A stretch of 64,000 nucleotides of DNA, taken from Moraxella pluranimalium (GTDB taxonomy: Bacteria; Pseudomonadota; Gammaproteobacteria; Pseudomonadales; Moraxellaceae). Positions 34,996 through 44,681 of this stretch are shown in pieces. The position numbers and the translations under genes are program-made. The notes below the pieces were generated by a model, which had not been told where the DNA came from, ran no database searches, and worked only from the letters and a program-made list of their open reading frames with translations. The stretch lies in assembly GCF_002014825.1 (NCBI RefSeq), contig NZ_MUYU01000029.1, positions 1 to 64,000 of the forward strand, in the 5' to 3' direction. Each line of letters starts with the position of its first letter. The first letter of the stretch is position 1.

Positions 34996-35259
34996 AATAT
35001 TTTCCTAATTTGGATGATGAAAAGCGTAAAACACGCAACTTATGCTATTCATGCAAAACTTACAAAACGATCGGGATCACGGGCAAATCACCCTAACTTC
35101 TTCACTCATCCAAATAAGAAACTTACTGGTCTTTCTAAAGAATGCTTGATACCACTGCGTCTGTCTGCAGTTATCAAAGTCATTTCGGTCTAGACCAAGA
35201 AAAATCTATGCCTAAACTAAATCAAACTCTGGTACATAAATACCATGAGAATTATTATA
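34996..35259 (-). promoter_or_regulatory. Long structured leader and promoter of the cold-shock gene
   Basis: A TATAAT at 35254-35259 (minus strand) predicts a start near 35247, giving a leader of about 250 nt with no ORF. Its centre holds a strong hairpin: TTGATA (35146-35151) with TATCAA (35172-35177) and ACTGC with GCAGT inside. Flanking GGTC/GACC and AATG/CATT segments can extend it. Such leaders control cspA-type mRNA stability and translation at low temperature. Confidence 0.55.
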
Positions 35260-35321
35260 ACAAATTTTTCTCAAAAAGTCTTAAATTATTTATAAAAATA
35301 TTCACTCGGTGAATGACATCA

Positions 35322-35738
35322 TCACAGTGGTAACTGAACCACGCCATAATGCCACGCCAATACCACCATGCACAATAATAAATACACGATGCCAAATGAC
35401 TGACAAAAATTCATATAAGCACTCGGCATGATGATGTCATTGGGATCATCGGGCAAATCCTTGCCACGCACCAAGCGAAAACTATACACCAAAGTGGCAA
35501 ACACATAGACGATATACGCCACAGGCACCGCACGCATCATGCCTTCTATTGGTAAAAAGTACAGTACAGCAGGCACAACAAAGCCCCAAATGCTCGTCGT
35601 GATGCTAATCACCATCAACAGCGGCGTATTCGGTAGGCGACCACCGTACCGACGCAGCAGCCCATTTTCGATAATAATCATCAGCGCCACAGCTAGGCTT
35701 GCCCACAGATAGATGGTGATGAGTAGCGGTTGGTTCAT
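35322..35738 (-). CDS. Four-helix membrane protein of unknown function
   Basis: About 138 residues with four membrane segments and a short loop RLVRGKDLPDDPNDII before the last. I do not recognise the family. The ATG at 35738 has GAG six bases upstream; ATGs at 35744 and 35774 are in frame. A TTGGCTATAAT element near 35763-35773 may be the promoter. Confidence 0.6.
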   Translation of the reverse strand: MNQPLLITIYLWASLAVALMIIIENGLLRRYGGRLPNTPLLMVISITTSIWGFVVPAVLYFLPIEGMMRAVPVAYIVYVFATLVYSFRLVRGKDLPDDPNDIIMPSAYMNFCQSFGIVYLLLCMVVLAWHYGVVQLPL

Positions 35739-35862
35739 GGTCATCTCAATTGTCAAAATCGCTATTATAGCCAAAGCTTGGCTGTTTCGCTACTTTTCGG
35801 CCAAATTCATCCAGTGCAGACGACCTACACCCACCATATCCAGCCAAGCATCACTAAACAAA

Positions 35863-35892
35863 AAAACAGCCACCCCGCAGGATGACTGTTTT
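35863..35892 (-). terminator. Intrinsic terminator of ilvC
   Basis: AAAACAGnCA / TGnCTGTTTT stem with seven T on the minus strand, 22 bp beyond the ilvC stop. Confidence 0.8.
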
Positions 35893-35914
35893 GGACAAAT
35901 TTAGAACCGAGAAA

Positions 35915-36973
<1,059 letters not shown>

Positions 36974-37008
36974 TTAAAGTTAAAAAAATTATTTAAATCA
37001 ATTTAAAA

Positions 37009-37443
37009 TCATTTACGAACTTTGCGCAAATCACCGATACAGGGTTGACCTTCAATATAGTCTTCTTCCGAATAAAAATGCGTACACTCATTCAAAATAT
37101 TACCATATTTATCCGTATAGGCGATTTGGTTTTTGTTTAGCACTGAAACATATTCGCCATAACCAATAGGCATTACAGATTGATACTTACCTTGATACAA
37201 TGTGTTAGTACTGCAACTAGCTACGCCAGCACAGCCACTACCAGTGATTTTGACTCGCCCATTTTTATTAATTTCAATATATCGATAATGACTACCACTG
37301 CCACCAAAAAGACCAGGTGGTACATTACCTGTTGCAGGGGTAAGATCAAAATCCCGCTTACCCACAAACGGTAAGTTATTTGCAACGGCAAGGGTTGGCA
37401 AGCAGACCAAAGCCAATGCCGTTAATACATTTATAACTTTCAT
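37009..37443 (-). CDS. Small secreted protein inside the ilv operon
   Basis: 144 residues with a signal peptide (cleavage likely after AVAN/LAVA). Mature part holds GSGCAGVASCSTNTLYQGKY and a second cysteine pair near CTHFY...QPCIG. No family recognised. GGAAGGTGGG gives a strong ribosome site. It starts 15 bp after ilvN and stops 71 bp before ilvC, interrupting the usual ilvBNC arrangement. Its AT-richer sequence suggests a later insertion. Confidence 0.7.
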   Translation of the reverse strand: MKVINVLTALALVCLPTLAVANNLPFVGKRDFDLTPATGNVPPGLFGGSGSHYRYIEINKNGRVKITGSGCAGVASCSTNTLYQGKYQSVMPIGYGEYVSVLNKNQIAYTDKYGNILNECTHFYSEEDYIEGQPCIGDLRKVRK

Positions 37444-37458
37444 CTACCCACCTTCCTA

Positions 37459-37974
37459 TCACAAACTCAATGTCTTCTCACCACGAGCGATACCAATCAC
37501 GCCTGAGCGTACCACTTCTAGGATACGATCACGGCCAATGACATCGATAAAGCCGTCAAGCTTGCCAGCATCACCGGTGATCAAGATGGTGTACAGATTT
37601 GGGGTGACATCGACGATTTGGGCACGGAAAATATCCGCCGTACGCTTGACTTCTTCGCGGTGTGAGCCTGTGGCACGCACTTTGATCAGCATCAGCTCAC
37701 GCTCGATTTGGCTACCACCACTGATTTCAGACAGGTTTTGTACCTTGACCACTTCGATCAGCTTGTGTAGCTGTTTGGTGATTTGCTCAATCTTATCATT
37801 GGTGGTGATGGTCGTCAGCGTCAGACGAGAAATCGTCGGATCGTCGGTTGCGGCGACATTGAGCGTATCAATGTTGTAGCCACGCTGTGAAAACAGACCA
37901 ACCACACGAGATAGCGACCCTGCTTCGTTTTCCATCAATACAGAAATCAGATGTTTATGGACTTGATTTGACAT
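37459..37974 (-). CDS. ilvN: Acetolactate synthase, regulatory subunit
   Basis: 171 residues (the ATG at 37974; an upstream in-frame ATG at 38001 lies within ilvB). The N-terminal ACT domain (ISVLMENEAGSLSRVVGLFSQRGYNIDTL) binds valine for feedback; the C-terminal domain is ACT-like too. Length and sequence follow the IlvH/IlvN type. The stop of ilvB and its start overlap by one base (TAATG), so synthesis is coupled. Confidence 0.95.
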   Translation of the reverse strand: MSNQVHKHLISVLMENEAGSLSRVVGLFSQRGYNIDTLNVAATDDPTISRLTLTTITTNDKIEQITKQLHKLIEVVKVQNLSEISGGSQIERELMLIKVRATGSHREEVKRTADIFRAQIVDVTPNLYTILITGDAGKLDGFIDVIGRDRILEVVRSGVIGIARGEKTLSL

Positions 37975-39779
37975 TAGGTGCGCTCCCCTTTTGATAGCCA
38001 CATATCACGCATTGACTGACCTGCCACTTGCATCGGATAGACGTGCTCACTCTTATCAACATAGACATCGATAAATACAAGCTTATCATCCATCGCCAGC
38101 GCCGCTGCCAGCTCTTGTTCCATCGTCGCAGGATTGGTAATCTTGACACCCACATGACCGTAGCTTTCGGCAAGCTTCACAAAATCAGGCAGCGACTTCA
38201 TATACGACTGCGCATGGCGTGCTTCGTATAGCATATCTTGCCACTGCTTGACCATACCCAGCTGAGCATTGTTTAGGTTTAGGATTTTTACAGGTAGATT
38301 GTACTGTAGGCAGGTCGATAGCTCTTGGATATTCATCTGAATTGAGCCTTCGCCTGTGATACAGACGACTGTTTTTTCGGGACGAGCAAGCTTGGCTGCC
38401 ATCGCATACGGCAGGCCTACACCCATCGTACCTAGACCACCTGAGTTGAGCCATTGGCGTGGTTCATCATATTTATAGTACAGTGCAGCGAACATTTGGT
38501 GCTGACCAACATCGGATGTGATGATGGCTTGACCTTTGGTTAGCTTATACAATGTCTCAACGACGTGCTGCGGCTTGATGGCGTGGATTTCAGCTTCCAT
38601 ATCATCGGCATCATAGTGTAGCCCGTGACGCTTACGCCATTCGTTGATTTGTTGCCACCAGTCGTTCAGTGCGTGCTCATCGATACGCTTATCAGTTTCT
38701 TTGAGCAGTGATAGCATCTCGGTCAGCACAAGCTTGACATCACCGACGATTGGGATGTGCGCTGTGATGGTCTTTGAGATGCTTGCAGGATCGACATCGA
38801 TATGGATGACGGTTGCATTTGGGCAGAATTTTTTGACATTATTGGTCACACGGTCATCAAAGCGTGCACCAATCGCCAAAATCACATCCGCATGGTGCAT
38901 GGTCATGTTGGCTTCATAAGTACCATGCATACCCAGCATACCGATGAACTGCTCACCTGAGCCTGGATACGCACCCAGACCCATCAAGGTATTGGTAACA
39001 GGTAGCTTAAGCATATCCGCCAATTGACGCAATTCATCGCTAGCATTGCCCAAAATCACACCGCCGCCTGAGTACAGCACTGGACGCTTGGCAGAAAGTA
39101 GGGTTTCGATGGCTTTTTTGATTTGACCGCCATGCCCTTTGTGCGTCGGCTGATACGAGCGCATCGACACCGATTCAGGCATATGATAAGCGAATTTATC
39201 GCTTGGGTTGGTCATATCTTTTGGAATATCGACCACGACAGGGCCTGGACGACCTGAGCCTGCGATGTAGAATGCTTTTTTGATGATTTCAGGGATTTCT
39301 TCGGCACTGCGTACTTGGAAGCTGTGCTTGACGATTGGGCGAGAGATACCCACCATGTCACACTCTTGGAAAGCATCATCACCGATGAGTGTGGTCGGTA
39401 CCTGACCTGCTAGGATGACCATCGGGATAGAGTCCATATAAGCGGTAGCAATGGCGGTCACGGTATTGGTCGCACCCGGGCCAGAGGTCGCCAGCACCAC
39501 ACCAGTCTTGCCTGTAGTACGGCTATAGGCATCTGCCATATGACCTGCCGCCTGCTCATGGCGAACTAGGATATGCTCGATTTTGTCTTGTTTGAATAAG
39601 GCATCATAAATGTGCAGTACCGCACCGCCTGGATAGCCAAAAATGTACTCAACGCCTTCATCAATCAAGGCTTGAACCAACATCTCGCCACCAGACATCA
39701 TCACCGTCTCACCACGGGCTAGGCGTTCTTGGGCTTCGTGAAAATGTGCAGTCGCATCTTTTTGGGTAATTTGCGTCAT
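37974..39779 (-). CDS. ilvB: Acetolactate synthase, catalytic subunit
   Basis: 601 residues; thiamine-diphosphate enzyme joining two pyruvates, or pyruvate with 2-oxobutyrate. The catalytic glutamate is in [16 protein letters not shown], and the ThDP-Mg2+ motif [12 protein letters not shown]...NN is intact. FAD-binding central domain present ([14 protein letters not shown]). The ATG at 39779 has AAAGGA eight bases upstream; earlier ATGs at 39785 and 39803 are less likely. First gene of the ilv group, preceded by a long leader. Confidence 0.96.
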   Translation of the reverse strand: MTQITQKDATAHFHEAQERLARGETVMMSGGEMLVQALIDEGVEYIFGYPGGAVLHIYDALFKQDKIEHILVRHEQAAGHMADAYSRTTGKTGVVLATSGPGATNTVTAIATAYMDSIPMVILAGQVPTTLIGDDAFQECDMVGISRPIVKHSFQVRSAEEIPEIIKKAFYIAGSGRPGPVVVDIPKDMTNPSDKFAYHMPESVSMRSYQPTHKGHGGQIKKAIETLLSAKRPVLYSGGGVILGNASDELRQLADMLKLPVTNTLMGLGAYPGSGEQFIGMLGMHGTYEANMTMHHADVILAIGARFDDRVTNNVKKFCPNATVIHIDVDPASISKTITAHIPIVGDVKLVLTEMLSLLKETDKRIDEHALNDWWQQINEWRKRHGLHYDADDMEAEIHAIKPQHVVETLYKLTKGQAIITSDVGQHQMFAALYYKYDEPRQWLNSGGLGTMGVGLPYAMAAKLARPEKTVVCITGEGSIQMNIQELSTCLQYNLPVKILNLNNAQLGMVKQWQDMLYEARHAQSYMKSLPDFVKLAESYGHVGVKITNPATMEQELAAALAMDDKLVFIDVYVDKSEHVYPMQVAGQSMRDMWLSKGERT

Positions 39780-39803
39780 CAGTTGCATCCTTTTGCCAAT
39801 CAT

Positions 39804-40293
39804 ATCGGCAATATACAGACGAAATGGCGTAGCGTGGGTCAGTAACGGACTGTCAAATACAAGATGACTTCAAAGCAAGGGCATCATGACAATGCCAACA
39901 AGAAAGGAATTGGGATAATTTCTTGTGTCTTGCAGACCGATAAGTCCTATTGCAATGTACAATCTTGCGTCATCGAACGGTAATCCGACGGCACCAATCG
40001 CACAAACGCAGCACCTGATAAATAGCTACGCCGACTCATGATAATGCTTATAACTTTTAGTATGGTTTATAAGCGCCATCAAAACAATATGAATATCTTA
40101 CCCCAAAAATCCGCCCTTGCCAAGCGTATTTTGCTATTTTTGGCGTTCTTTTTAAAAATTTGTAAAAATTGGCGCATTTTTGTCAAGTATGATAAATTTT
40201 AATTATTATCTATCCAATTTTATGACAAAAAATAAATAATAAAGCCACCGAACGCATGATAAAATAGCCCTTTTGATTTGATAAATAAAACCC
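39804..40293. promoter_or_regulatory. ilvB leader and divergent promoter region
   Basis: 490 bp. The ilvB side carries the candidate leader peptide, ACAAGAAA/TTTCTTGT (39898-39926) and GGCAT/ATGCC (39880-39896) hairpins without a T-run. The other side is AT-rich (40200-40275), with GATAAAAT at about 40258-40265 as a possible -10 for the DUF4124-like gene. Confidence 0.45.
39947..40039 (-). CDS. Candidate leader peptide upstream of ilvB
   Basis: A 30-codon frame (ATG 40039, TAG 39947-39949) with ordinary codon use, beginning MSRRSYLSGAAFVRLVPSD. A promoter-like TTGATG...TAAAAG/TTATAA lies just upstream, so the message might start very near the ATG. The peptide is not rich in Ile, Val or Leu runs, so classical attenuation is not obvious. 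Two hairpins (39898-39926 and 39880-39896) follow before ilvB. Confidence 0.4.
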   Translation of the reverse strand: MSRRSYLSGAAFVRLVPSDYRSMTQDCTLQ

Positions 40294-40650
40294 ATGCTCA
40301 AGCGATTATTTTGGCTGATTTTGCACACATCTTGGTTGTCAGGCATCTTTGCCACAGCCATCGCTGCGCCTATTTATCAATATACAGGGCAATTTGGCGA
40401 GATGGTGTATAGCCAAACACCGCCGATTGGCAAGCCCTATCAAGCCATCAGCGTGCTACACAGCACCACCAAAAACGATAAGATGCAACAAGACTGTCAA
40501 AAGCTCAAAGGACATCTAACCACCCTAAACGCCGGCGGTGTCATCCATGAGATTGACGCATCAGGCAACAAAACACAGCTAAGCCCCGCCCAAGTCAGCG
40601 AACGCCAAGCACAAATCCGTGATGCACTCACGCAGTATTGCCATGACTAA
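40294..40650 (+). CDS. DUF4124-like periplasmic protein
   Basis: 118 residues with a signal peptide and a DUF4124-like strand pattern (IYQYTGQFGEMVYSQTPP), then a short helical part. Such proteins are envelope proteins of unknown role. It overlaps queG by about eight bases, so both are probably cotranslated. Confidence 0.7.
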   Translation: MLKRLFWLILHTSWLSGIFATAIAAPIYQYTGQFGEMVYSQTPPIGKPYQAISVLHSTTKNDKMQQDCQKLKGHLTTLNAGGVIHEIDASGNKTQLSPAQVSERQAQIRDALTQYCHD

Positions 40651-41827
40651 GCCATCACCCCCACCATCGTCATCACAGCCATCACGCATAGACAGCACTA
40701 CCTTGCCCGATGTCGATGATGTCAAGGACTGGATTCGTGCTAAGGCGTGCGAGCTCGGCTTTGCTGATTGTGGATTTTTAAGTGTACACCATCCGCTCTT
40801 TGCCGAGCAAACCCAAGCACTCAAAGCATGGCTCAATCAAGGACTGTACGGCACGCTGGATTTTATGCACGACAATCACGAACTGCGAGCCAATCCGCAT
40901 CAGCTCGTTGATGGTGCAAAGACCATCATCAGTGTACGCATGGACTATCTGCATACCCTGCCTGCACCACGACGCATCGAAGATAATGAACGCCCCAATC
41001 ATGCCATCATCGCGCGCTATGCTCGGGGGCGTGATTATCATAAGACCGTCCGCCAACAGCTCAAAAAACTGGCTCGTGCTATCGAATCGGAGCTGCCTAA
41101 TTGGACACACCTGTCCATCGGTGCTGATAAGCCCTTTGTATTTCGGCCGTTTAGTGATTCGGCACCGATTTTTGAGCGTCCGATTGCTGATGCCGCAGGG
41201 CTTGGCTGGACAGGTAAGCATACTTTGCTAATTAATCGTCAAGCAGGGTCATTTTTTAACTTGGGCGAGCTGTTTATCAGTCTTGATTTGATGGGCGACA
41301 CCGAGAGCCACCCTGTCAAAGTGCACTGTGGTAGCTGTACTGCTTGCATTGATATTTGCCCAACCCAAGCCATCATCGCACCGCACACGCTCGATGCTGG
41401 GGCGTGCATTTCTTATCTGACGATTGAGCACAAGGGCAGTATCGATGTCAAATACCGCAAAGCCATCGGCAATCGCATCTTTGGCTGTGATGACTGTCAG
41501 CTGATTTGTCCGTGGAATCGCTATGCCAAGATTGCCACTGTGGCTGATTACGCACCACGACATGGGCTTGATGAAGTGCGTCTGCTCGATGTATGGGCGT
41601 GGGATGAAGATGAGTTTATGGCCAAGACCGAAGGCTCACCACTTCGGCGTACAGGCTATCTCAATCTACTGCGTAACACCGCTATTGCTCTTGGCAACAG
41701 TCAGCCTGATGACACCGCCAAAATAGACACCATCACCGCACTACAATCACGGCTTGGCATGGATGCGATGCTTGATGAGCATATTTATTGGGCGATTGAT
41801 GAGCTGACCGCCGCCCATGACGCTTAG
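40643..41827 (+). CDS. queG: Epoxyqueuosine reductase
   Basis: 394 residues from the ATG at 40643 (a start at 40619 adds eight). The cobalamin-dependent enzyme reduces epoxyqueuosine to queuosine in tRNA. Two [4Fe-4S] cluster motifs are intact: CGSCTACIDICPTQAI and CDDCQLICPWN (each CxxCxxxCP-like). The N-terminal cobalamin domain and C-terminal HEAT-like region match QueG. No other queuosine genes are adjacent. Confidence 0.95.
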   Translation: MTKPSPPPSSSQPSRIDSTTLPDVDDVKDWIRAKACELGFADCGFLSVHHPLFAEQTQALKAWLNQGLYGTLDFMHDNHELRANPHQLVDGAKTIISVRMDYLHTLPAPRRIEDNERPNHAIIARYARGRDYHKTVRQQLKKLARAIESELPNWTHLSIGADKPFVFRPFSDSAPIFERPIADAAGLGWTGKHTLLINRQAGSFFNLGELFISLDLMGDTESHPVKVHCGSCTACIDICPTQAIIAPHTLDAGACISYLTIEHKGSIDVKYRKAIGNRIFGCDDCQLICPWNRYAKIATVADYAPRHGLDEVRLLDVWAWDEDEFMAKTEGSPLRRTGYLNLLRNTAIALGNSQPDDTAKIDTITALQSRLGMDAMLDEHIYWAIDELTAAHDA

Positions 41828-41834
41828 CACACAG

Positions 41835-42422
41835 CTAATTAAGCCCCGCTTCTGGCACTGCCAAACCGCCTGCATGCAGATCGATGCGTGACCCAAATGG
41901 CAATGCCTGTAACAGCTGTTTGGCACGCTCATAATCCGTTTCATCGACATGCACTTGATAGCGTTCAAATTCGATGTCATAACCACCTTGCAAGTCAATC
42001 TGATGTTGAGTCAACAACACTTTGATTTGATCAAATTCTCGCTGCGCCTGCACTTTGGTCAGTACAGCCTTTTGTAGGCGGATATCTGTGCCGAATTTTT
42101 GGCGCAGCTTTTCAAACCAAGCCTGACGCTCTTTGGTATCGGCATCGGTAAATAGCACGACGGTATGCGTCTTTGGCTCATGCTTTAGGTACATATCCAC
42201 ATAGGCAGGGTCGCTGATTGCATTGAGATATTCTGACAGACTCGCTGTTTGTCGCTGATCATTGGCAAGTGTCGATGGGTAGAGTGACTCGGTCGCATCT
42301 GCCTGCATCACAGAGTCGAATGAGCCGACCATCTGCTCATCAACTGTATGTTTTGGCATGCAAGCCACCAATGCCATCATAGCAAATGGCAATATAAAAT
42401 AACTGCCTTTTATCATCATCAC
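41835..42422 (-). CDS. Lipoprotein of unknown function
   Basis: About 193-195 residues with a lipobox (LVAC). After a flexible stretch it has two similar alpha/beta segments (TDADTKERQAWFEKLRQKFGTDIRLQKAVLTKVQ and DETDYERAKQLLQALPFGSRIDLHAGG). I do not recognise the family. Three ATGs lie in a row at 42422, 42419 and 42413 or so; AAGGTG precedes them. Convergent with queG, eight bases apart. Confidence 0.6.
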   Translation of the reverse strand: MMMIKGSYFILPFAMMALVACMPKHTVDEQMVGSFDSVMQADATESLYPSTLANDQRQTASLSEYLNAISDPAYVDMYLKHEPKTHTVVLFTDADTKERQAWFEKLRQKFGTDIRLQKAVLTKVQAQREFDQIKVLLTQHQIDLQGGYDIEFERYQVHVDETDYERAKQLLQALPFGSRIDLHAGGLAVPEAGLN

Positions 42423-42448
42423 ACCTTTTATTTAATAAATTGATAACA

Positions 42449-42474
42449 AAAATCCCAAGCAATGCCTGGGATTT
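42449..42474 (-). terminator. Terminator of the BON-LysM gene
   Basis: AAATCCCA / TGGGATTT stem with T-run on the minus strand. Confidence 0.7.
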
Positions 42475-42505
42475 GATCGAATCATGCCTAAATCAAGCAA
42501 GATGC

Positions 42506-43015
42506 TTAAGCAGGAATACGCAATACTTGACCAACATAAATCTTATCTGGATGGCTTAGCATCGGCTTGTTGGCATCAAAGATTTTCATATAATCATTGG
42601 CATTGCCGTACATTTCTTTGGCGATTTTTGATAGTGTATCACCTTTGACAACGGTATAAAAGCGTGATTCTTCGGCAGGTGTTTCTACTTCGATGTCATC
42701 AACGACAGTTTCGACATACTGCACATTGCCCACCGCTAGGCGTGCACGCTCACGGTCTTCTTGGGTCTTGGCAGTGCCTGATAGCATGACGGTGTCGCTG
42801 TCACTGTTATAATTAACTTTTAGACCTGCGATATTGACATTTTGTTCTTGGATACGAGCCAATAGCAGTTCGGCGATTTGTTGTGCGCTTGGTTCACTGC
42901 TTGTCACTGGTGCGGTTGTAGTTGGTTCATTCGCCACTGGTGCGGTTGTTTGTGCTGATTTATCACGGTTAAAAATTTTATCGCCGATGTCTTTGGCAAA
43001 ACTAAAAATACCCAT
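42506..43015 (-). CDS. BON-LysM protein (Kbp/YgaU family)
   Basis: 169 residues: a Thr/Pro/Ala linker (about 20-45), a BON domain (about 45-108) and a C-terminal LysM (about 117-168: YTVVKGDTLSKIAKEMYGNANDYMKIF). It matches E. coli YgaU/Kbp, a potassium-binding protein induced by osmotic stress. No signal peptide, as in Kbp. Single gene with its own terminator. Confidence 0.9.
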   Translation of the reverse strand: MGIFSFAKDIGDKIFNRDKSAQTTAPVANEPTTTAPVTSSEPSAQQIAELLLARIQEQNVNIAGLKVNYNSDSDTVMLSGTAKTQEDRERARLAVGNVQYVETVVDDIEVETPAEESRFYTVVKGDTLSKIAKEMYGNANDYMKIFDANKPMLSHPDKIYVGQVLRIPA

Positions 43016-43156
43016 ATGCTTTCTCCTACTTTGTTAATAACTCATTGGATACCTTCATCATAAAGCACAATCCCAACAGAAATCATCCGCAATATTAGTA
43101 GAAGTGTTAATTTATGTAGCATCAGCACTCAAGCTAAGCGATATTGTAACTCAACA

Positions 43157-43188
43157 AAAAACCGTTGATAATGATATCAACGGTTTTT
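43157..43188 (-). terminator. Intrinsic terminator of acpP
   Basis: AAAAACCGTTGATA, loop ATGA, TATCAACGGTTTTT: 14-bp perfect stem. Confidence 0.88.
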
Positions 43189-43205
43189 CAAGTATGTAAT
43201 CGCTA

Positions 43206-43442
43206 TTAAGCAACTTTTGCAGTTACATAGTCGATTGCTTTTTGAACTGTGGTCAGTTCTGCAGAATCTTCATCAGGGATGGTGATGCCAAAACTGCTTT
43301 CAAATGCCATCACTAGCTCAACTAGGTCTAGTGAGTCAGCGCCTAGGTCATCCATAAATGATGCGTCGTTTTTGATTTCATCAACGCTTAGACCTAGTTG
43401 CTCAGCTACTGCGTCTTTTACTTTGGCTTCGATATCGCTCAT
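43206..43442 (-). CDS. acpP: Acyl carrier protein
   Basis: 78 residues, acidic, with the phosphopantetheine serine at position 37 in GADSLDLVE. It carries growing acyl chains in fatty-acid and lipid A synthesis. A strong promoter of its own precedes it. Confidence 0.97.
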   Translation of the reverse strand: MSDIEAKVKDAVAEQLGLSVDEIKNDASFMDDLGADSLDLVELVMAFESSFGITIPDEDSAELTTVQKAIDYVTAKVA

Positions 43443-43467
43443 GGGTAATTTCCTTTGAATAAAAGAG

Positions 43468-43542
43468 CCATCAGCACCACGCTGAAAGTTGGCTCATATG
43501 AAACTTGAATCGTATCATAAAACATTTGCCCAAAAAGTGCAA
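43468..43542 (-). promoter_or_regulatory. acpP promoter and leader hairpin
   Basis: Minus-strand TTGCAC (43537-43542), 17-bp spacer, TATGAT (43514-43519). The leader has a hairpin with outer arms GAGCCA/TGGCTC and inner TCAGC/GCTGA (43468-43497), close to the AAGGAAATT ribosome site. Confidence 0.65.
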
Positions 43543-43714
43543 GCGTTTATGAATACATATGTACACTTTTTTCAATGATAATGGCAAACTTGTACTTTGT
43601 CAATGCTTTTAACCAATTTATGACATTAAGCAATCATCGCTTAAGTCCAATCAATGTTTGCCAAGCCATGCCAACCGCTAAGCACATGGAACAAATGGTT
43701 ATCAAATCAGTTGG

Positions 43715-43860
43715 GTTTAATGCCACACAGGCAAACAATGGTGTACATTTGGTGCATCAAGCAAATCTATCGCGAAGCACAAAAATCGGGTTATCAAAGT
43801 GGCTGGCGTTTAGTGCTAGGCAGGCGAACGCAGGTGTATAAGCACAATCCATCGTCACAC
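43715..43860. repeat. Two degenerate copies of the palindromic repeat
   Basis: Copy A (about 43715-43785: ATGGTGTACATTTGGTGCATCAAGC core) and a truncated copy B (about 43808-43860: TAGTGCTAGGCAGGCGAACG) are diverged relatives of the 83-bp palindrome that follows. They fill the acpP-fabG gap. Two frames here (43575-43841 and 43654-43863) are by-products of the repeats. Confidence 0.6.
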
Positions 43861-43943
43861 TAATCGGGGCTAGTGCTAGGCAGACGAGCGATGGTGTACA
43901 TTTAGTACATCGAGCGAGTCTAACGACGCAATAGCCACGATTA
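43861..43943. repeat. 83-bp palindromic repeat element
   Basis: The ends TAATCGGGGCTA and TAGCCACGATTA are inverted with one mismatch. Inner arms include AGACGAGCGATG / CGAGCGAGTCT, meeting at TGTAC-atttA-GTACA. The element can fold into one long hairpin. Ten bp past it fabG ends, so it may act on the fabG transcript 3' end. Its core resembles the repeat in polA. Confidence 0.7.
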
Positions 43944-43952
43944 GAAAGACGA

Positions 43953-44681
43953 TTACATGTACATACCGCCATTGACTGCTAGCACCGCTCCCGTAATATA
44001 GCTTGCATCATCACTGGCTAGGAATGACACCGCTGCGGCGATTTCTTCTGGCTGACCCATGCGACCCATTGGCACGGCATCTAGCATTGAGTTGAGTAGG
44101 CGTTCATCCAGCTCTTCAGTCATGTCAGTTTCTACAAAGCCAGGTGCGACACAGTTCACCGTCACGCCACGAGAGCCGATTTCACGAGCGAGCGCACGGC
44201 TAAAGCCTTCGACACCTGCTTTGGTAGCGGCATAGTTGGTTTGACCGGCATTGCCCATTTGACCGACGACTGATGTGATATTGATGATACGACCATGACG
44301 GGCTTTCATCATGCCACGCACCGCACGACGGCTCATGCGATAGATAGAAGTTAGGTTGGTGTCGATGACACTTGCCCAGTCTTCATCTTTCATACGCATC
44401 AACAGGCCGTCTTTGGTGATGCCTGCGTTATTGACAAGCACATTGATACCGCCATAGACGCTATCAATTTCTTCAAACAGCTTATCCACATCTTCATCAC
44501 TGCAGACATCCAGCACACGGCCGATACCGCCTGATTCGCTCAAGTATTCTGCGATGGCATCAGCGCCTTTTTCGCTCGTGGCTGTACCGATGACAAAATG
44601 CCCTTCGTCAGCGAAACGCTGTGCGATTGCCTTGCCGATACCACGGCTTGCGCCTGTTACTAGTACAATTTTACGACTCAT
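43953..44681 (-). CDS. fabG: 3-oxoacyl-ACP reductase
   Basis: 242 residues of the short-chain dehydrogenase family; NADPH site TGASRGIG, catalytic Ser in NITSVVGQMGNAGQ and Tyr/Lys in NYAATKAG. It reduces 3-oxoacyl-ACP in fatty-acid elongation. It overlaps fabD by four bases; acpP follows after the repeat-filled 510-bp gap. Confidence 0.96.
   Translation of the reverse strand: MSRKIVLVTGASRGIGKAIAQRFADEGHFVIGTATSEKGADAIAEYLSESGGIGRVLDVCSDEDVDKLFEEIDSVYGGINVLVNNAGITKDGLLMRMKDEDWASVIDTNLTSIYRMSRRAVRGMMKARHGRIINITSVVGQMGNAGQTNYAATKAGVEGFSRALAREIGSRGVTVNCVAPGFVETDMTEELDERLLNSMLDAVPMGRMGQPEEIAAAVSFLASDDASYITGAVLAVNGGMYM

Noticed and set aside
43575..43863. Two short frames between acpP and fabG
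   Set aside because: They run through the palindromic repeats and lack ribosome sites.
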